From the NCBI RefSeq assembly GCF_001905725.1, contig NZ_LIWB01000016.1:143740-207739 (forward strand): a stretch of DNA of 64,000 bases, in the 5' to 3' direction. A program made the translations under genes and the position numbers. Below are positions 56,901 to 64,000 of the stretch, piece by piece. Every line of letters begins with the position of its first letter. Position 1 is the stretch's first letter. Under the pieces are notes generated by a model. It was given only the letters and a program-made list of their open reading frames with translations, made no database searches and was not told the origin of the DNA. The DNA is from Streptomyces sp. CB02400 (GTDB lineage Bacteria > Actinomycetota > Actinomycetes > Streptomycetales > Streptomycetaceae).

Positions 56901-59900
56901 CGGCTGAAGGCCCGTGCCGCCGCCGGTGACCTGCCGCCGGTGCTGCGGCGTCTGGGCGGCACCGTGCGCCGTACCGCCGCGGGTGGTGCCGTCGCGGCCG
57001 GCGACTCGGCGCTGCGCGGCCGGCTCGCCGCGCTCTCCGCCGCCGACGCGGAGCGGACACTGGCCGGCCTGGTGTGCGAGCACGCCGCGGCGGTGCTCGG
57101 GCACACCGGTGCCCAGGCGGTCCGGGACGACTCGGTGTTCAAGGTGCTCGGGTTCGACTCGCTGACGGCGGTCGACCTGCGCAACCGGCTGAGCGTGGTC
57201 ACGGGCCTGAATCTGCCCGCCACCCTGGTCTTCGACTATCCGACGCCGCAGGTCCTCGCCCGGCACCTGGCCGGGGAGCTCCTCGGTGGCCGTGCCGAGG
57301 CGCCGGCCGCGGTGCCGGCGGCGGTCGCGGACGAGGACGACCCGGTCGTGATCGTCGGCATGGCCTGCCGCTACCCGGGCGGCATCACCGATCCGGACGG
57401 CCTGTGGGACCTGGTCGCCGAGGGCCGCGACGGCATCGCCGCGTTCCCCACGGACCGGGGATGGGCGGCCGGCGAAGGCGCCGACTACACCCGTCAGGGC
57501 GGGTTCCTGGCGGGGGCCGCGGAGTTCGACCCGGCGTTCTTCGGGATCAGCGCGCGTGAGGCGCTGGCGATGGACCCGCAGCAGCGTCTGCTGCTGGAGA
57601 CGACCTGGGAGACCCTGGAGCGGGCCGGGATCGAGCCGGGCGCGCTGCGCGGCACGTCCGTCGGCGTGTTCGTCGGCGGTGCGTCGACGGGCTACGGCAC
57701 GGAGGCGGACCTGGCGCGCGCCGGCGTCGAGGGGCACATGATGACCGGTGTCTCCAGCAGTGTGATGTCCGGTCGCCTCGCCTACGTCTTCGGGCTGGAG
57801 GGCCCGGCGGTGACGGTGGACACGGCGTGCTCGTCGTCGCTGGTCGCGCTGCATCTGGCGGCGCAGGCGGTGCGCTCCGGCGAGTGCTCGCTGGCGCTCG
57901 CCGGCGGTGTGCAGGTGATGGTGACGCCGTCGGTGTTCGACGAGTTCGACAAGCAGAAGGGGCTGGCGCCGAACGCCCGTTGCAAGCCGTACGCGGACGC
58001 CGCCGACGGCACCGGGTTCTCCGAGGGCGTGGGCATGCTGCTCGTGGAACGCCTGTCGCAGGCGCGGGCCCAGGGGCATCCCGTGCTCGCCGTGGTGCGG
58101 GGCACGGCCGTCAACTCCGACGGCGCGTCCAACGGCCTGACCGCCCCCAACGGGCCCTCGCAGCAGCGGGTGATCCGGCAGGCCCTCGCGGGTGCCGGGC
58201 TCACGCCGGGCGATGTGGACGTCGTCGAGGGCCATGGGACGGGCACCCGGCTCGGTGATCCGATCGAGGCGCAGGCGCTGCTGGCCACCTACGGCCGGGA
58301 CCGGCCGGAGGACCGGCCGCTGTACCTGGGTTCGATCAAGTCCAACATCGGTCACACACAGTCGGCCGCCGGCGTCGCGGGCATCATCAAGATGGTGCAG
58401 GCCATGCGGCACGGGGTGCTGCCGAAGACCCTGCACGTCGACCGGCCGACCTCACACGTCGACTGGTCGTCGGGCGCGATCCGGCTGCTCACCGAGGCGC
58501 TGCCCTGGGAGAGCGAGGACCGTCCGCGGCGGGCCGCGGTGTCCTCGTTCGGGGTGAGCGGCACCAACGCGCACGTGCTGCTCGAACAGGCACCGCCCGC
58601 GCCCGAGCCCGCCCCGGAGACGGCGGCCCCGTGCGGCGTCCTGCCGTGGGTGCTGTCGGCACGCTCGGCCGACGCGCTGCGCGCGCAGGCCGAGCGGCTC
58701 CTCGGGCACGTGGACGCGCACGACGAGGTGTCGGCGGCCCGGGTCGCGGGCGCCCTGGCCTCGGGCCGCGCCGCCTTCGAACACCGGGCGGTCGTGGTCG
58801 GCGCGGGCCGCGGCGAGCTGCGCGAGCGGCTCGCGGCGCTGGCGGCGGGGGAACCCGTGCCGGGGGTCGTGCAGGGCACCGCGACCGTGCCGGACCGGAC
58901 CGTGTTCGTCTTCTCCGGGCAGGGCAGCCAGTGGCACGCCATGGGCCGGGAACTGCTGGAGCGCAGCCCGGCGTTCGAAGAGACCGTCGCCGCCTGCGAC
59001 GCGGCCTTCACGCCGGTGACCGGCTGGTCCGTCCGGGAACTGCTGCGTGGTGAACTGCCCGCCGCCGACTACCCGCTGGAACGGATCGACATCGCGCAGC
59101 CGGCGCTGTTCACGATGTTCGTGTCGCTGGCGGCGGTCTGGCGTGAGCTGGGTGTGCGGCCGGACGCGGTGGTCGGGCACAGCCAGGGCGAGGTCGCCGC
59201 GGCCGTGGTCGCGGGGGCGCTCACCCTCCAGGAGGGGGCCCGCATCATCGCTCTGCGCAGCCGCGCGCTGCACCGTGACGGGGGCGGCGGCGAGATGGCG
59301 TTCGTCGAGCTGCCGCTGGCCGAGCTCCGTGAGCGCATCGCGGGCTACGGCGAGCGCATCGCCGTGGCCGCCGTGAACACCCCGCGCTCGGTGACGGTGT
59401 CCGGCGACACCGACGCGATCGTCGACCTGCTGATCGAGCTCGACGACGACGACATCGTCTGCGGCCGGCTGAACGCCTCGTGCGCCTCGCACAGCCGCCA
59501 CATGGACCCGCTGCTGCCCGAGCTGCAGGCGCAGCTGTCCGGGCTGGCACCGCGGGACACCTCCGTCGCGTTCTACTCGGCGGTGACCGGCGCGCCGATC
59601 GCCACCAGCGGTCTGGACGCGGCCTACTGGAGCCGCAACCTGCGGGAGACCGTGCGGTTCGAGGAGGCCACGCGGGCGCTGCTCGCCGACGGATACGGGC
59701 TGTTCCTCGAGGTGTCCCCGCACCCGGCCCTGATCATGGGGGTGCAGGACACGGTGCAGGACGCCGGGGCGGACGCCGTCGCGGTGGGGACGCTGCGGCG
59801 TGGTGAGGGCGGACCGGAACGGTTCGTGCTGTCGCTGGCGGAGGCGTACGCCGCGGGCGTCCGCGTCGACTGGACCGCGCTGCTGCCGGCCGCCGAACAC

Positions 59901-62900
59901 GCGGAGTTGCCCACCTACCCGTTCCAGCGGCAGCGGTACTGGCTGCCGCCGAAGCCGGCGGTGCGGGACGCGGGCGCCGTCGGCCTGGGTGCTCTCGGCC
60001 ACCCGCTGCTCGCCGCCGAGGTGACGTCGCCGCGCTCCGGGTCGGTGGTGCTCACCGGCAGGCTGTCGACGGCCGCGCAGCCCTGGCTGGGCGAGAGGCG
60101 GGTGCACGGGCGGACGGTGCTGCCGGACGCCGCGTTCGTGGAGCTGGTCGCACAGGCCGGGGACAGGGCCGGCCTCGACCGGATCGAGGACCTCGCGCTG
60201 CACGAGCCGCTGGTGCTCCCCGAGGGCGCGGGCGGACCGGGCGACGGGGTGCATCTGCACGTGGTCGTGGGCGAGGGGTCCACGTCCGGGGGCCGTCCGG
60301 TCGACGTGTACTCCCGCGCCGAGGGCGCGGCCGAGGACGCGTGGGTCCACCACGCCTCCGGGACGCTGGGCCGGGCGGCGGGAGCGCCCTCCTTCGACCT
60401 GGCGGCCTGGCCGCCCCCGGAGGCGCGGCCCGTCGCCGTGGACGAGTGGTACGAGGCGTCGGCGGACGGCGGCCTGGAGCTCGGCCCGGTGCTGCGGACC
60501 GTACGGGCCGCCTGGCGGCGCGGCGACGAGTTGTTCGCCGAGGCCGAGCTGGCGCAGGACCTGCACGCGGACGCCGGTGCGTTCGTGCTGCATCCGGTGC
60601 TGCTGGAAGCGGCGCTGCACCCGCTGTGGCACCAGGAGGCCGCCGCCGACGGGCGGCCGCGGGGTGTCGCCCGGGTGCGCGGTGCCGAACTGCACGCGCG
60701 GGGCGCGACGACGGTCCGGGTGCGGATCGCGCCCGCGGCGGGCGCGGCGGAGGTCGCCGTCGAGGTGGCCGACGCGTCGGGCCGCCCGGTCGCCTCGATC
60801 GCGGTGCTGGAGTCCCGGGAGATCGCCGCGGGCAGGCTTGCCGACGGTGCTTCGCGCGGTGGCGCGCTGCACCGGCTGGACTGGACGGCCGTGCCGACAG
60901 CCCCGGCCGGATCGCCGGTGGAGTGCGCGGTCGTGGGCTCCGCGGCCGGGCCGGTGACGTCCGCGCTGGACGGCGCGGGCTGGTCGGTGCGGCATCGTGC
61001 CGGTCTGGAGGAGCTCGCGGGGGCGGACGACGACGTCCCGCCGGTGGTGTTCGTGCCGGTAGGGGCGGACGCCTCGGCCGAACCGACCGCCGAGACACGG
61101 CGGGTGACGGCGTCGGTCCTCGCCACGCTCCAGGAGTGGCTGGCCGGGGAGCGGTTCGCCGCGTCCCGTCTGGTCGTCGTCACCCGGGGTGCGGTCGACG
61201 CCGGCGCGGGTGCCCCGGACCCGGCCACGGCGGCCGTGTGGGGTCTGGTGCGGTCGGCGCAGACGGAGCATCCGGGCCGTTTCGCGCTGCTGGACCTGCC
61301 CAGGGGCGAGGCTTCAGCCGGTGACGGGGACGCTCGGCCGTTGCCGGCCGGTGTGCCGTTCGACACGGAGACGCAGTTCGCGCTGCGGGCGGGCGAGGTG
61401 CTCGTGCCCCGGCTCACGATGGTGACCGAGGCCGTGACGGAACCCGCCGGGGGCGGTCGTCCGTTCGCGCCGGAGGGCACGGTGCTCGTCACCGGCGGCA
61501 CCGGAACGCTGGGCGCGCTGGTGGCCCGGCACCTGGTGACCGCGCACGGGGTGCGGCACCTGGTGCTGACCGGCCGCCGGGGCCCCGACGCGCCCGCCGC
61601 GCGGCGGCTGGGCGCCGATCTGACGGAACTCGGCGCCGACGTACGGGTCGTGGCCTGCGACGTGGCGGACCGGGCGGCGGTCGCGGACCTGCTGGACGGT
61701 ATCGACGCGGCGCACCCGCTGACGGGTGTGGTGCACCTGGCGGGCGCCCTGGACGACACCGTCGTGGAGTCGCTGACGCCTGAGCGCCTCGACGCCGTGC
61801 TGCGGCCGAAGGCGGACGGCGCCTGGCATCTGCACGAGCTGACCCGAGAGCTGCCGCTGGCGGCGTTCGTGCTCTTCTCGTCCATGGCGGGCACGCTCGG
61901 AGCGGCCGGCCAGGGCAACTACGCGGCGGCGAACGTGTTCCTGGACGCCCTCGCCGCGCACCGGCGTGCCCAGGGCCTGCCCGCGCACGCCCTGGGCTGG
62001 GGCTTCTGGCAGGAGGCCAGTGACCTGACCGCGCGGCTGGGCGAACGGGATCTGGCCCGTATGGCGAAGGCCGGCATCCTCCCGCTCGCCTCCGAGCAGG
62101 GGCTGGCGCTGCTGGACGCGGCGCTCACCCGGCCGGAGGCGGCGCTGCTGCCCACCCGGTGGGAGCCGCGCCGCCTGCGGGAGCTGGCCGCGGCCGGTGC
62201 GCTGCCGCCGGTGCTCCGGGGGCTGTCCGGGACGGTGGTGCGCCGTACCGCCGCGTCCGCTCCGGCCGGCGCCGCGGGTTCGGCGCTGCTGGACCGGCTC
62301 GCCGGGCTCGCCCGGAAGGAGGCGACGGCCGTGCTGGCGGATCTGGTCCGCTCGCACGCGACGGCCGTGCTCGGCGCGCAGTCCGCGGCGGCGGTCGAGG
62401 AGAACCGGGCGTTCAAGGACGTCGGCTTCGACTCGCTGACCTCGGTGGAGCTGCGCAACCGGCTGGCGGCGGCGACGGGCCTGACGCTGCCGTCGACGCT
62501 CGTCTTCGACCATCCGACGCCCGCCGTGCTCGCCGCTCACCTGTACACCGAGGTGACCGGCGTGCGGTCCCGGGCGGCCGCTCCGGTGGTGGCCGCCGTC
62601 GCGGACGACAGCGACCCGGTCGTGATCGTCGGCATGGCCTGCCGCTATCCGGGCGGCATCACCGACCCGGACGGCCTGTGGGAGCTGGTCGCCGAGGGCC
62701 GTGACGCCATCGGCGGCATGCCCGAGGACCGCGGCTGGGACCTGGAGAACCTCTACGACCCGGACCCGGCCAACCCGGGCACCTCGTACACGCGTGAGGG
62801 CGGTTTCCTGTACGGCGCCGCGGACTTCGACCCGGCGTTCTTCGGGATCAGCCCGCGTGAGGCGCTGGCGATGGACCCGCAGCAGCGTCTGCTGCTGGAG

Positions 62901-64000
62901 ACCGCGTGGGAGACCCTGGAGCAGAGCGGGATCGACCCGGCGTCCCTGCGGGGCAGCCGTACCGGCGTGTTCGTCGGCAGCATCAGCCAGGACTACGTGT
63001 CCGGGGTGGCGAAGGCGTCGGACGAGGTGCAGGGCCATCTGATGACGGGCAACACCAGCAGCGTCGTCTCCGGCCGCGTGTCGTACACCCTCGGTTTCGA
63101 GGGCCCGGCGGTGACGGTGGACACGGCGTGCTCGTCGTCGCTGGTCGCGCTGCATCTGGCGGCGCAGGCGGTGCGCTCCGGCGAGTGCTCGCTGGCGCTC
63201 GCCGGCGGTGTGACGGTGATGGCGACGCCGGCCACGTTCATCGGGTTCTCCCGGCAGCGGGGCCTCGCGCCGGACGCGCGCTGCAAGGCGTTCGCGGACA
63301 CGGCCGACGGCACCGGGTTCTCCGAGGGCGTGGGCATGCTGCTCGTGGAGCGGCTGTCGGACGCCCGCCGGCTCGGGCACGACGTGCTGGCGGTGGTGCG
63401 GGGTTCGGCGGTCAACCAGGACGGCGCGTCCAACGGTCTGACCGCTCCGAACGGGCCCTCGCAGCAGCGGGTCATCCAGCAGGCCCTGGCGGGCGCCGGG
63501 CTCACGCCGGGCGATGTGGACGTCGTCGAGGCGCACGGCACGGGCACCCGGCTCGGTGATCCGATCGAGGCGCAGGCGCTGCTGGCCACCTACGGCCGGG
63601 ACCGGCCGGAGGACCGGCCGCTGTACCTGGGTTCCATCAAGTCCAACATCGGTCACACGCAGGCGGCGGCCGGTGTCGCGGGCGTCATCAAGATGGTGCA
63701 GGCCATGCGGCACGGGGTGCTGCCGAAGACCCTGCACGTCGACCGGCCCACGACGGAGGTCGACTGGTCGGCGGGGCAGGTGGCCCTGCTGACGGAGGCC
63801 CGGGAGTGGTCGGACACCGAGCGTGCGCGGCGCGCCGCGGTGTCGTCGTTCGGGATCAGCGGTACGAACGCGCACATCGTCCTGGAGCAGGCTCCGGCGG
63901 CGGAGGAGTCACCGGACGAGCCGGGGACGCCGCTTCCGGTGATCCCGTGGGCGGTGTCGGGGAAGACCGCGGCGGCGCTGCGGGACCAGGCGGCCCGTCT
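50991..64000 (+). CDS. Modular type I PKS (3' end outside window)
   Basis: An open frame of 4,336 codons from ATG 50991 (ACGGAG nine bases upstream) runs off the right edge. An N-terminal coiled-coil docking segment (RLRRAMAAVLQLQQRNAELE) precedes a normal extender KS, so there is no loading module. Approximate residues: KS 37-460, AT 561-904, DH 926-1200, ER 1427-1732, KR 1737-1976, ACP 2024-2098; KS 2119-2534, AT 2636-2980, DH-like 3004-3284, KR 3497-3714, ACP 3777-3854; KS 3876-4301, then a linker. Module 1 should give a fully reduced methyl-branched unit and module 2 a hydroxyl, because its DH has lost both catalytic residues. The docking helix and first KS resemble those of the leftward PKS, which suggests a shared pathway, though this is not proven. 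Confidence 0.95.
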   Translation, partial: MTDVNRPGNDDRLRRAMAAVLQLQQRNAELEEQRTEPIAIVSMACRFPGGIADPEEYWDLLNEGRDAIGGFPARWDALDLYDPTPQTPGKSYAREGGFIDDVEGFDAEFFGVPPREAQSMDPQQRIVLETAWEALERAGIRPESLSGSRTGVYLGAMRSDYADDQTGFDYLDGYQGTGVSSSVISGRVSYVLGLQGPAVTIDTACSSSLVALHSAVGALRSGECDTALAGGVTVMSTPVLFVESSQFKGMAADGRCKSFSADADGAGWSEGAGMLVLKRLSDAQRDGDRVLAVIRGSAVNQDGRSQGLTVPNGPSQQRVVQEALATARLTPDDIDAIEAHGTGTTLGDPIEAGALAEVFGPTRAQDHPLYLGSSKSNIGHAQAAAGVAGVMKMVLALQHETLPKTLHADEPSPHIQWDGSGLELLREARPWERGERTRRAGVSSFGISGTNAHVVIEEAPAVEAPETAEAPRLPVPVVVSGRSEAALREQAGRWANWLEAHDQVSLTDVAATAALHRTHFDSRAAVLAESVEQAVETLRAIAEGQPHEQAVTGTAQPRGKTVFVYPGQGSQWVGMGRDLLTQSPVFAETIDACDTALRPFTGWSVREVLTGDGGDHPPHDRVDVVQPALFAMGVALSALWRSHGIEPDAVIGHSQGEVVAAVVAGALTLEQGAQIVAQRSQAVLACSGSGGMALIERPQAEVAEFIAPYGEALSIAAINTSTSTVISGEADAINEIVTRLTDDGVYARKVNVDYASHHAHMDPLLPDLQAGFTNITPTQTHTAFYSTVTGQPTDGTDLDGTYWCRNLRETVRFDQALTHLLADHHTTYIEISAHPVLSMPLTNTATEHNAIVVGTLTRNHGTLTQLLRNLSLLHVQGHPTDWTHTLPTPTGPAALPTYPFQHEHFWPDDLDGGADVTAAGLGAAGHPLLKAGVDLPGSGGVLLTGRLARGSQRWLGDHQVMGSVLLPGTAFVELALRAGDHVGCGHLEELTLQAPLRLPERGGVQVQVVVGEVDEDGRRAVKVFSRAEDADPSEQWAHNADGTLARELPEPAFESVQWPPAGAEPVTVEGFYEAAARGGLEYGPAFQGLSAVWRKGDEVYAEVELPAEQHAEAARFGVHPALLDAVLHAAGFGPLTAEEGRPWLPFAWSGVALHAVGATSVRARISPVGAGSVRVELADRSGNPVASVDSLVARRMTAGQLADVAQRGSGSLYRLDWSPVPAADAPGGARCAVVGQGAEDAAVSLRSAGWECAVYPDVAALAERAEEAGGLPEAVFAPFLPDAEAEFGADVVHAKVVEALELVRRWAADERFASSRLVLLTRGAVAVGSGPRDLAGAAVWGLVRSAQSEHPGRFGLVDLDPAVGPEGADESWRALESAPFAVQEQLALRDGDRLTPLLAAVPHEPLTPPAGEAVWQLAPGKGGLADLSLVPFPQAAEELAAGQVRISVRAAGLNFRDVLIALGTYPDEGHIGSEAAGVVLEVAPDVTGLAPGDRVLGMVDRSFGPVAVADARMVVPMPRGWSFEQAAAVPIAYLTAYYGLVDLAGLRAGEKVLVHAAAGGVGTAAVRIARHLGAEVYGTASPGKHAALRAAGFDDAHLASSRDLDFEGEFLRATDGEGMDVVLDSLAGDFVDASLRLLPRGGRFIEMGKTDIRSADEVARDRPGVSYRAFDLIEAGPQRLGEMLTEVVGLLADGGLEQLPVRALSLLQAPEAFRLLAQAQQIGKIVLTVPRALDPDGTVLLTGATGAIGALVARHLVTRHGVRHLLLTSRSGMAAAGAPELLAELAALGAEVNLVACDTADRDSLAALLAGVDPAHPLTGVVHSAGVLDDCVLDALTPERVARVLRPKVDAAWNLHELTRDADLAAFVLFSSMAGTVGSAGQANYAAANVFLDALAQHRAASGLPGHSLAWGPWDLRDSSTMMRDVGDSDLARIARTGLVLLPAQDGLVLFDAALVSTEAATVPVQWDFRRLKARAAAGDLPPVLRRLGGTVRRTAAGGAVAAGDSALRGRLAALSAADAERTLAGLVCEHAAAVLGHTGAQAVRDDSVFKVLGFDSLTAVDLRNRLSVVTGLNLPATLVFDYPTPQVLARHLAGELLGGRAEAPAAVPAAVADEDDPVVIVGMACRYPGGITDPDGLWDLVAEGRDGIAAFPTDRGWAAGEGADYTRQGGFLAGAAEFDPAFFGISAREALAMDPQQRLLLETTWETLERAGIEPGALRGTSVGVFVGGASTGYGTEADLARAGVEGHMMTGVSSSVMSGRLAYVFGLEGPAVTVDTACSSSLVALHLAAQAVRSGECSLALAGGVQVMVTPSVFDEFDKQKGLAPNARCKPYADAADGTGFSEGVGMLLVERLSQARAQGHPVLAVVRGTAVNSDGASNGLTAPNGPSQQRVIRQALAGAGLTPGDVDVVEGHGTGTRLGDPIEAQALLATYGRDRPEDRPLYLGSIKSNIGHTQSAAGVAGIIKMVQAMRHGVLPKTLHVDRPTSHVDWSSGAIRLLTEALPWESEDRPRRAAVSSFGVSGTNAHVLLEQAPPAPEPAPETAAPCGVLPWVLSARSADALRAQAERLLGHVDAHDEVSAARVAGALASGRAAFEHRAVVVGAGRGELRERLAALAAGEPVPGVVQGTATVPDRTVFVFSGQGSQWHAMGRELLERSPAFEETVAACDAAFTPVTGWSVRELLRGELPAADYPLERIDIAQPALFTMFVSLAAVWRELGVRPDAVVGHSQGEVAAAVVAGALTLQEGARIIALRSRALHRDGGGGEMAFVELPLAELRERIAGYGERIAVAAVNTPRSVTVSGDTDAIVDLLIELDDDDIVCGRLNASCASHSRHMDPLLPELQAQLSGLAPRDTSVAFYSAVTGAPIATSGLDAAYWSRNLRETVRFEEATRALLADGYGLFLEVSPHPALIMGVQDTVQDAGADAVAVGTLRRGEGGPERFVLSLAEAYAAGVRVDWTALLPAAEHAELPTYPFQRQRYWLPPKPAVRDAGAVGLGALGHPLLAAEVTSPRSGSVVLTGRLSTAAQPWLGERRVHGRTVLPDAAFVELVAQAGDRAGLDRIEDLALHEPLVLPEGAGGPGDGVHLHVVVGEGSTSGGRPVDVYSRAEGAAEDAWVHHASGTLGRAAGAPSFDLAAWPPPEARPVAVDEWYEASADGGLELGPVLRTVRAAWRRGDELFAEAELAQDLHADAGAFVLHPVLLEAALHPLWHQEAAADGRPRGVARVRGAELHARGATTVRVRIAPAAGAAEVAVEVADASGRPVASIAVLESREIAAGRLADGASRGGALHRLDWTAVPTAPAGSPVECAVVGSAAGPVTSALDGAGWSVRHRAGLEELAGADDDVPPVVFVPVGADASAEPTAETRRVTASVLATLQEWLAGERFAASRLVVVTRGAVDAGAGAPDPATAAVWGLVRSAQTEHPGRFALLDLPRGEASAGDGDARPLPAGVPFDTETQFALRAGEVLVPRLTMVTEAVTEPAGGGRPFAPEGTVLVTGGTGTLGALVARHLVTAHGVRHLVLTGRRGPDAPAARRLGADLTELGADVRVVACDVADRAAVADLLDGIDAAHPLTGVVHLAGALDDTVVESLTPERLDAVLRPKADGAWHLHELTRELPLAAFVLFSSMAGTLGAAGQGNYAAANVFLDALAAHRRAQGLPAHALGWGFWQEASDLTARLGERDLARMAKAGILPLASEQGLALLDAALTRPEAALLPTRWEPRRLRELAAAGALPPVLRGLSGTVVRRTAASAPAGAAGSALLDRLAGLARKEATAVLADLVRSHATAVLGAQSAAAVEENRAFKDVGFDSLTSVELRNRLAAATGLTLPSTLVFDHPTPAVLAAHLYTEVTGVRSRAAAPVVAAVADDSDPVVIVGMACRYPGGITDPDGLWELVAEGRDAIGGMPEDRGWDLENLYDPDPANPGTSYTREGGFLYGAADFDPAFFGISPREALAMDPQQRLLLETAWETLEQSGIDPASLRGSRTGVFVGSISQDYVSGVAKASDEVQGHLMTGNTSSVVSGRVSYTLGFEGPAVTVDTACSSSLVALHLAAQAVRSGECSLALAGGVTVMATPATFIGFSRQRGLAPDARCKAFADTADGTGFSEGVGMLLVERLSDARRLGHDVLAVVRGSAVNQDGASNGLTAPNGPSQQRVIQQALAGAGLTPGDVDVVEAHGTGTRLGDPIEAQALLATYGRDRPEDRPLYLGSIKSNIGHTQAAAGVAGVIKMVQAMRHGVLPKTLHVDRPTTEVDWSAGQVALLTEAREWSDTERARRAAVSSFGISGTNAHIVLEQAPAAEESPDEPGTPLPVIPWAVSGKTAAALRDQAAR
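51099..57280 (+). other. Right PKS module 1: KS-AT-DH-ER-KR-ACP
   Basis: KS: IDTACSSSLV, EAHGTGT, KSNIGH. AT: GHSQGE with RVDVVQ and YASH, predicting methylmalonyl-CoA. DH: DHQVMGSVLLPG and HPALLDAVLH intact. ER: GLNFRDVLIALGTYP and the NADPH loop HAAAGGVGTAAV. KR: TGATGAIG, LDD, YAAAN (B-type). ACP: GFDSLTAVDLR. All reductive steps appear active. Confidence 0.9.
57345..62550 (+). other. Right PKS module 2: KS-AT-(inactive DH)-KR-ACP
   Basis: KS: VDTACSSSLV, EGHGTGT (His kept), KSNIGH. AT: GHSQGE with RIDIAQ and CASH, not a standard malonyl or methylmalonyl signature. The DH region reads GERRVHGRTVLPDAAF, so the catalytic His is Arg, and HPVLLEAALH, so the Asp is Glu. KR: TGGTGTLG, LDD, YAAAN. 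ACP: GFDSLTSVELR. The expected product is a beta-hydroxy unit. Confidence 0.88.
62616..64000 (+). other. Right PKS module 3: KS and start of linker (truncated)
   Basis: The KS has VDTACSSSLV, EAHGTGT and KSNIGH and is nearly identical in DNA to the module 2 KS over 63109-63212 and 63489-63750. The window ends in the KS-AT linker before the AT. Confidence 0.88.

Noticed and set aside
58220..58245. EGHGTGT in the second KS of the right PKS as an inactivating change
   Set aside because: The catalytic His is present; only the preceding Ala is Gly.
1..64000. CRISPR arrays, tRNAs, rRNA, insertion sequences or attachment sites
   Set aside because: No regularly spaced direct repeats with unique spacers, cloverleaf-like sequences, transposase reading frames or flanking target duplications were found by reading both strands.

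Overview
This 64 kb window comes from a high-GC actinomycete, almost certainly Streptomyces. Codons mostly end in G or C, GTG and TTG starts occur, and SARP and gamma-butyrolactone-receptor-type regulators sit among modular PKS genes. The whole window is biosynthetic gene cluster; no housekeeping gene, tRNA, rRNA, insertion sequence or CRISPR array was seen. Both ends cut through megasynthase genes.

Left arm (1-25162, minus strand). One leftward gene set encodes a Cys-nucleophile thioesterase-like enzyme, an N-methyltransferase embedded in an orphan adenylation C-terminal subdomain, MbtH, a winged-helix regulator, a crotonyl-CoA carboxylase/reductase, and a PKS/NRPS of at least 6,831 residues. 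The megasynthase order is KS-AT-DH-KR-ACP, KS-AT-DH-KR-ACP, C-PCP, KS-AT-ACP, C-PCP, KS-AT-ACP, TE. Both C-PCP units lack an adenylation domain. Divergently transcribed (25327-27929) are a free PCP and a stand-alone adenylation domain interrupted by a methyltransferase between core motifs A2 and A3. Together these look like an amino-acid loading system acting in trans: activate and methylate on the free PCP, then shuttle to the A-less modules, perhaps through the Cys thioesterase-like enzyme.

Terpene block (28151-33295, plus strand). P450, class I terpene cyclase, polyprenyl diphosphate synthase, then a discrete acyltransferase with an N-terminal 15-residue repeat tract. All are tightly packed as one operon.

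RiPP and pseudo-PKS block (33355-48054, minus strand). It holds a class II lanthipeptide synthetase (LanM) and a 55-residue precursor ending in NCCG. It also holds a condensation/thioesterase-like protein, an AT-like protein, an aromatase/cyclase, an ACP, a KS-like protein and a PPTase. The KS-, AT- and C-like proteins have each lost a key catalytic residue. Two small DUF5302-like proteins, two SARP activators and a GBL-receptor-type TetR protein flank them. Strong hairpin terminators separate the units.

Right arm (48393-64000, plus strand). An MFS exporter and its TetR regulator precede a second PKS (KS-AT-DH-ER-KR-ACP, KS-AT-DH*-KR-ACP, KS...), which runs off the right edge. Neither PKS has a loading module, so the chain starter lies outside the window. 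Three candidate SARP operators with 11-bp periodicity (41577-41620, 48100-48154, 50753-50796) may tie the RiPP block and the right PKS into one regulon. Whether the whole window makes one hybrid product or several adjacent products cannot be decided from sequence alone.
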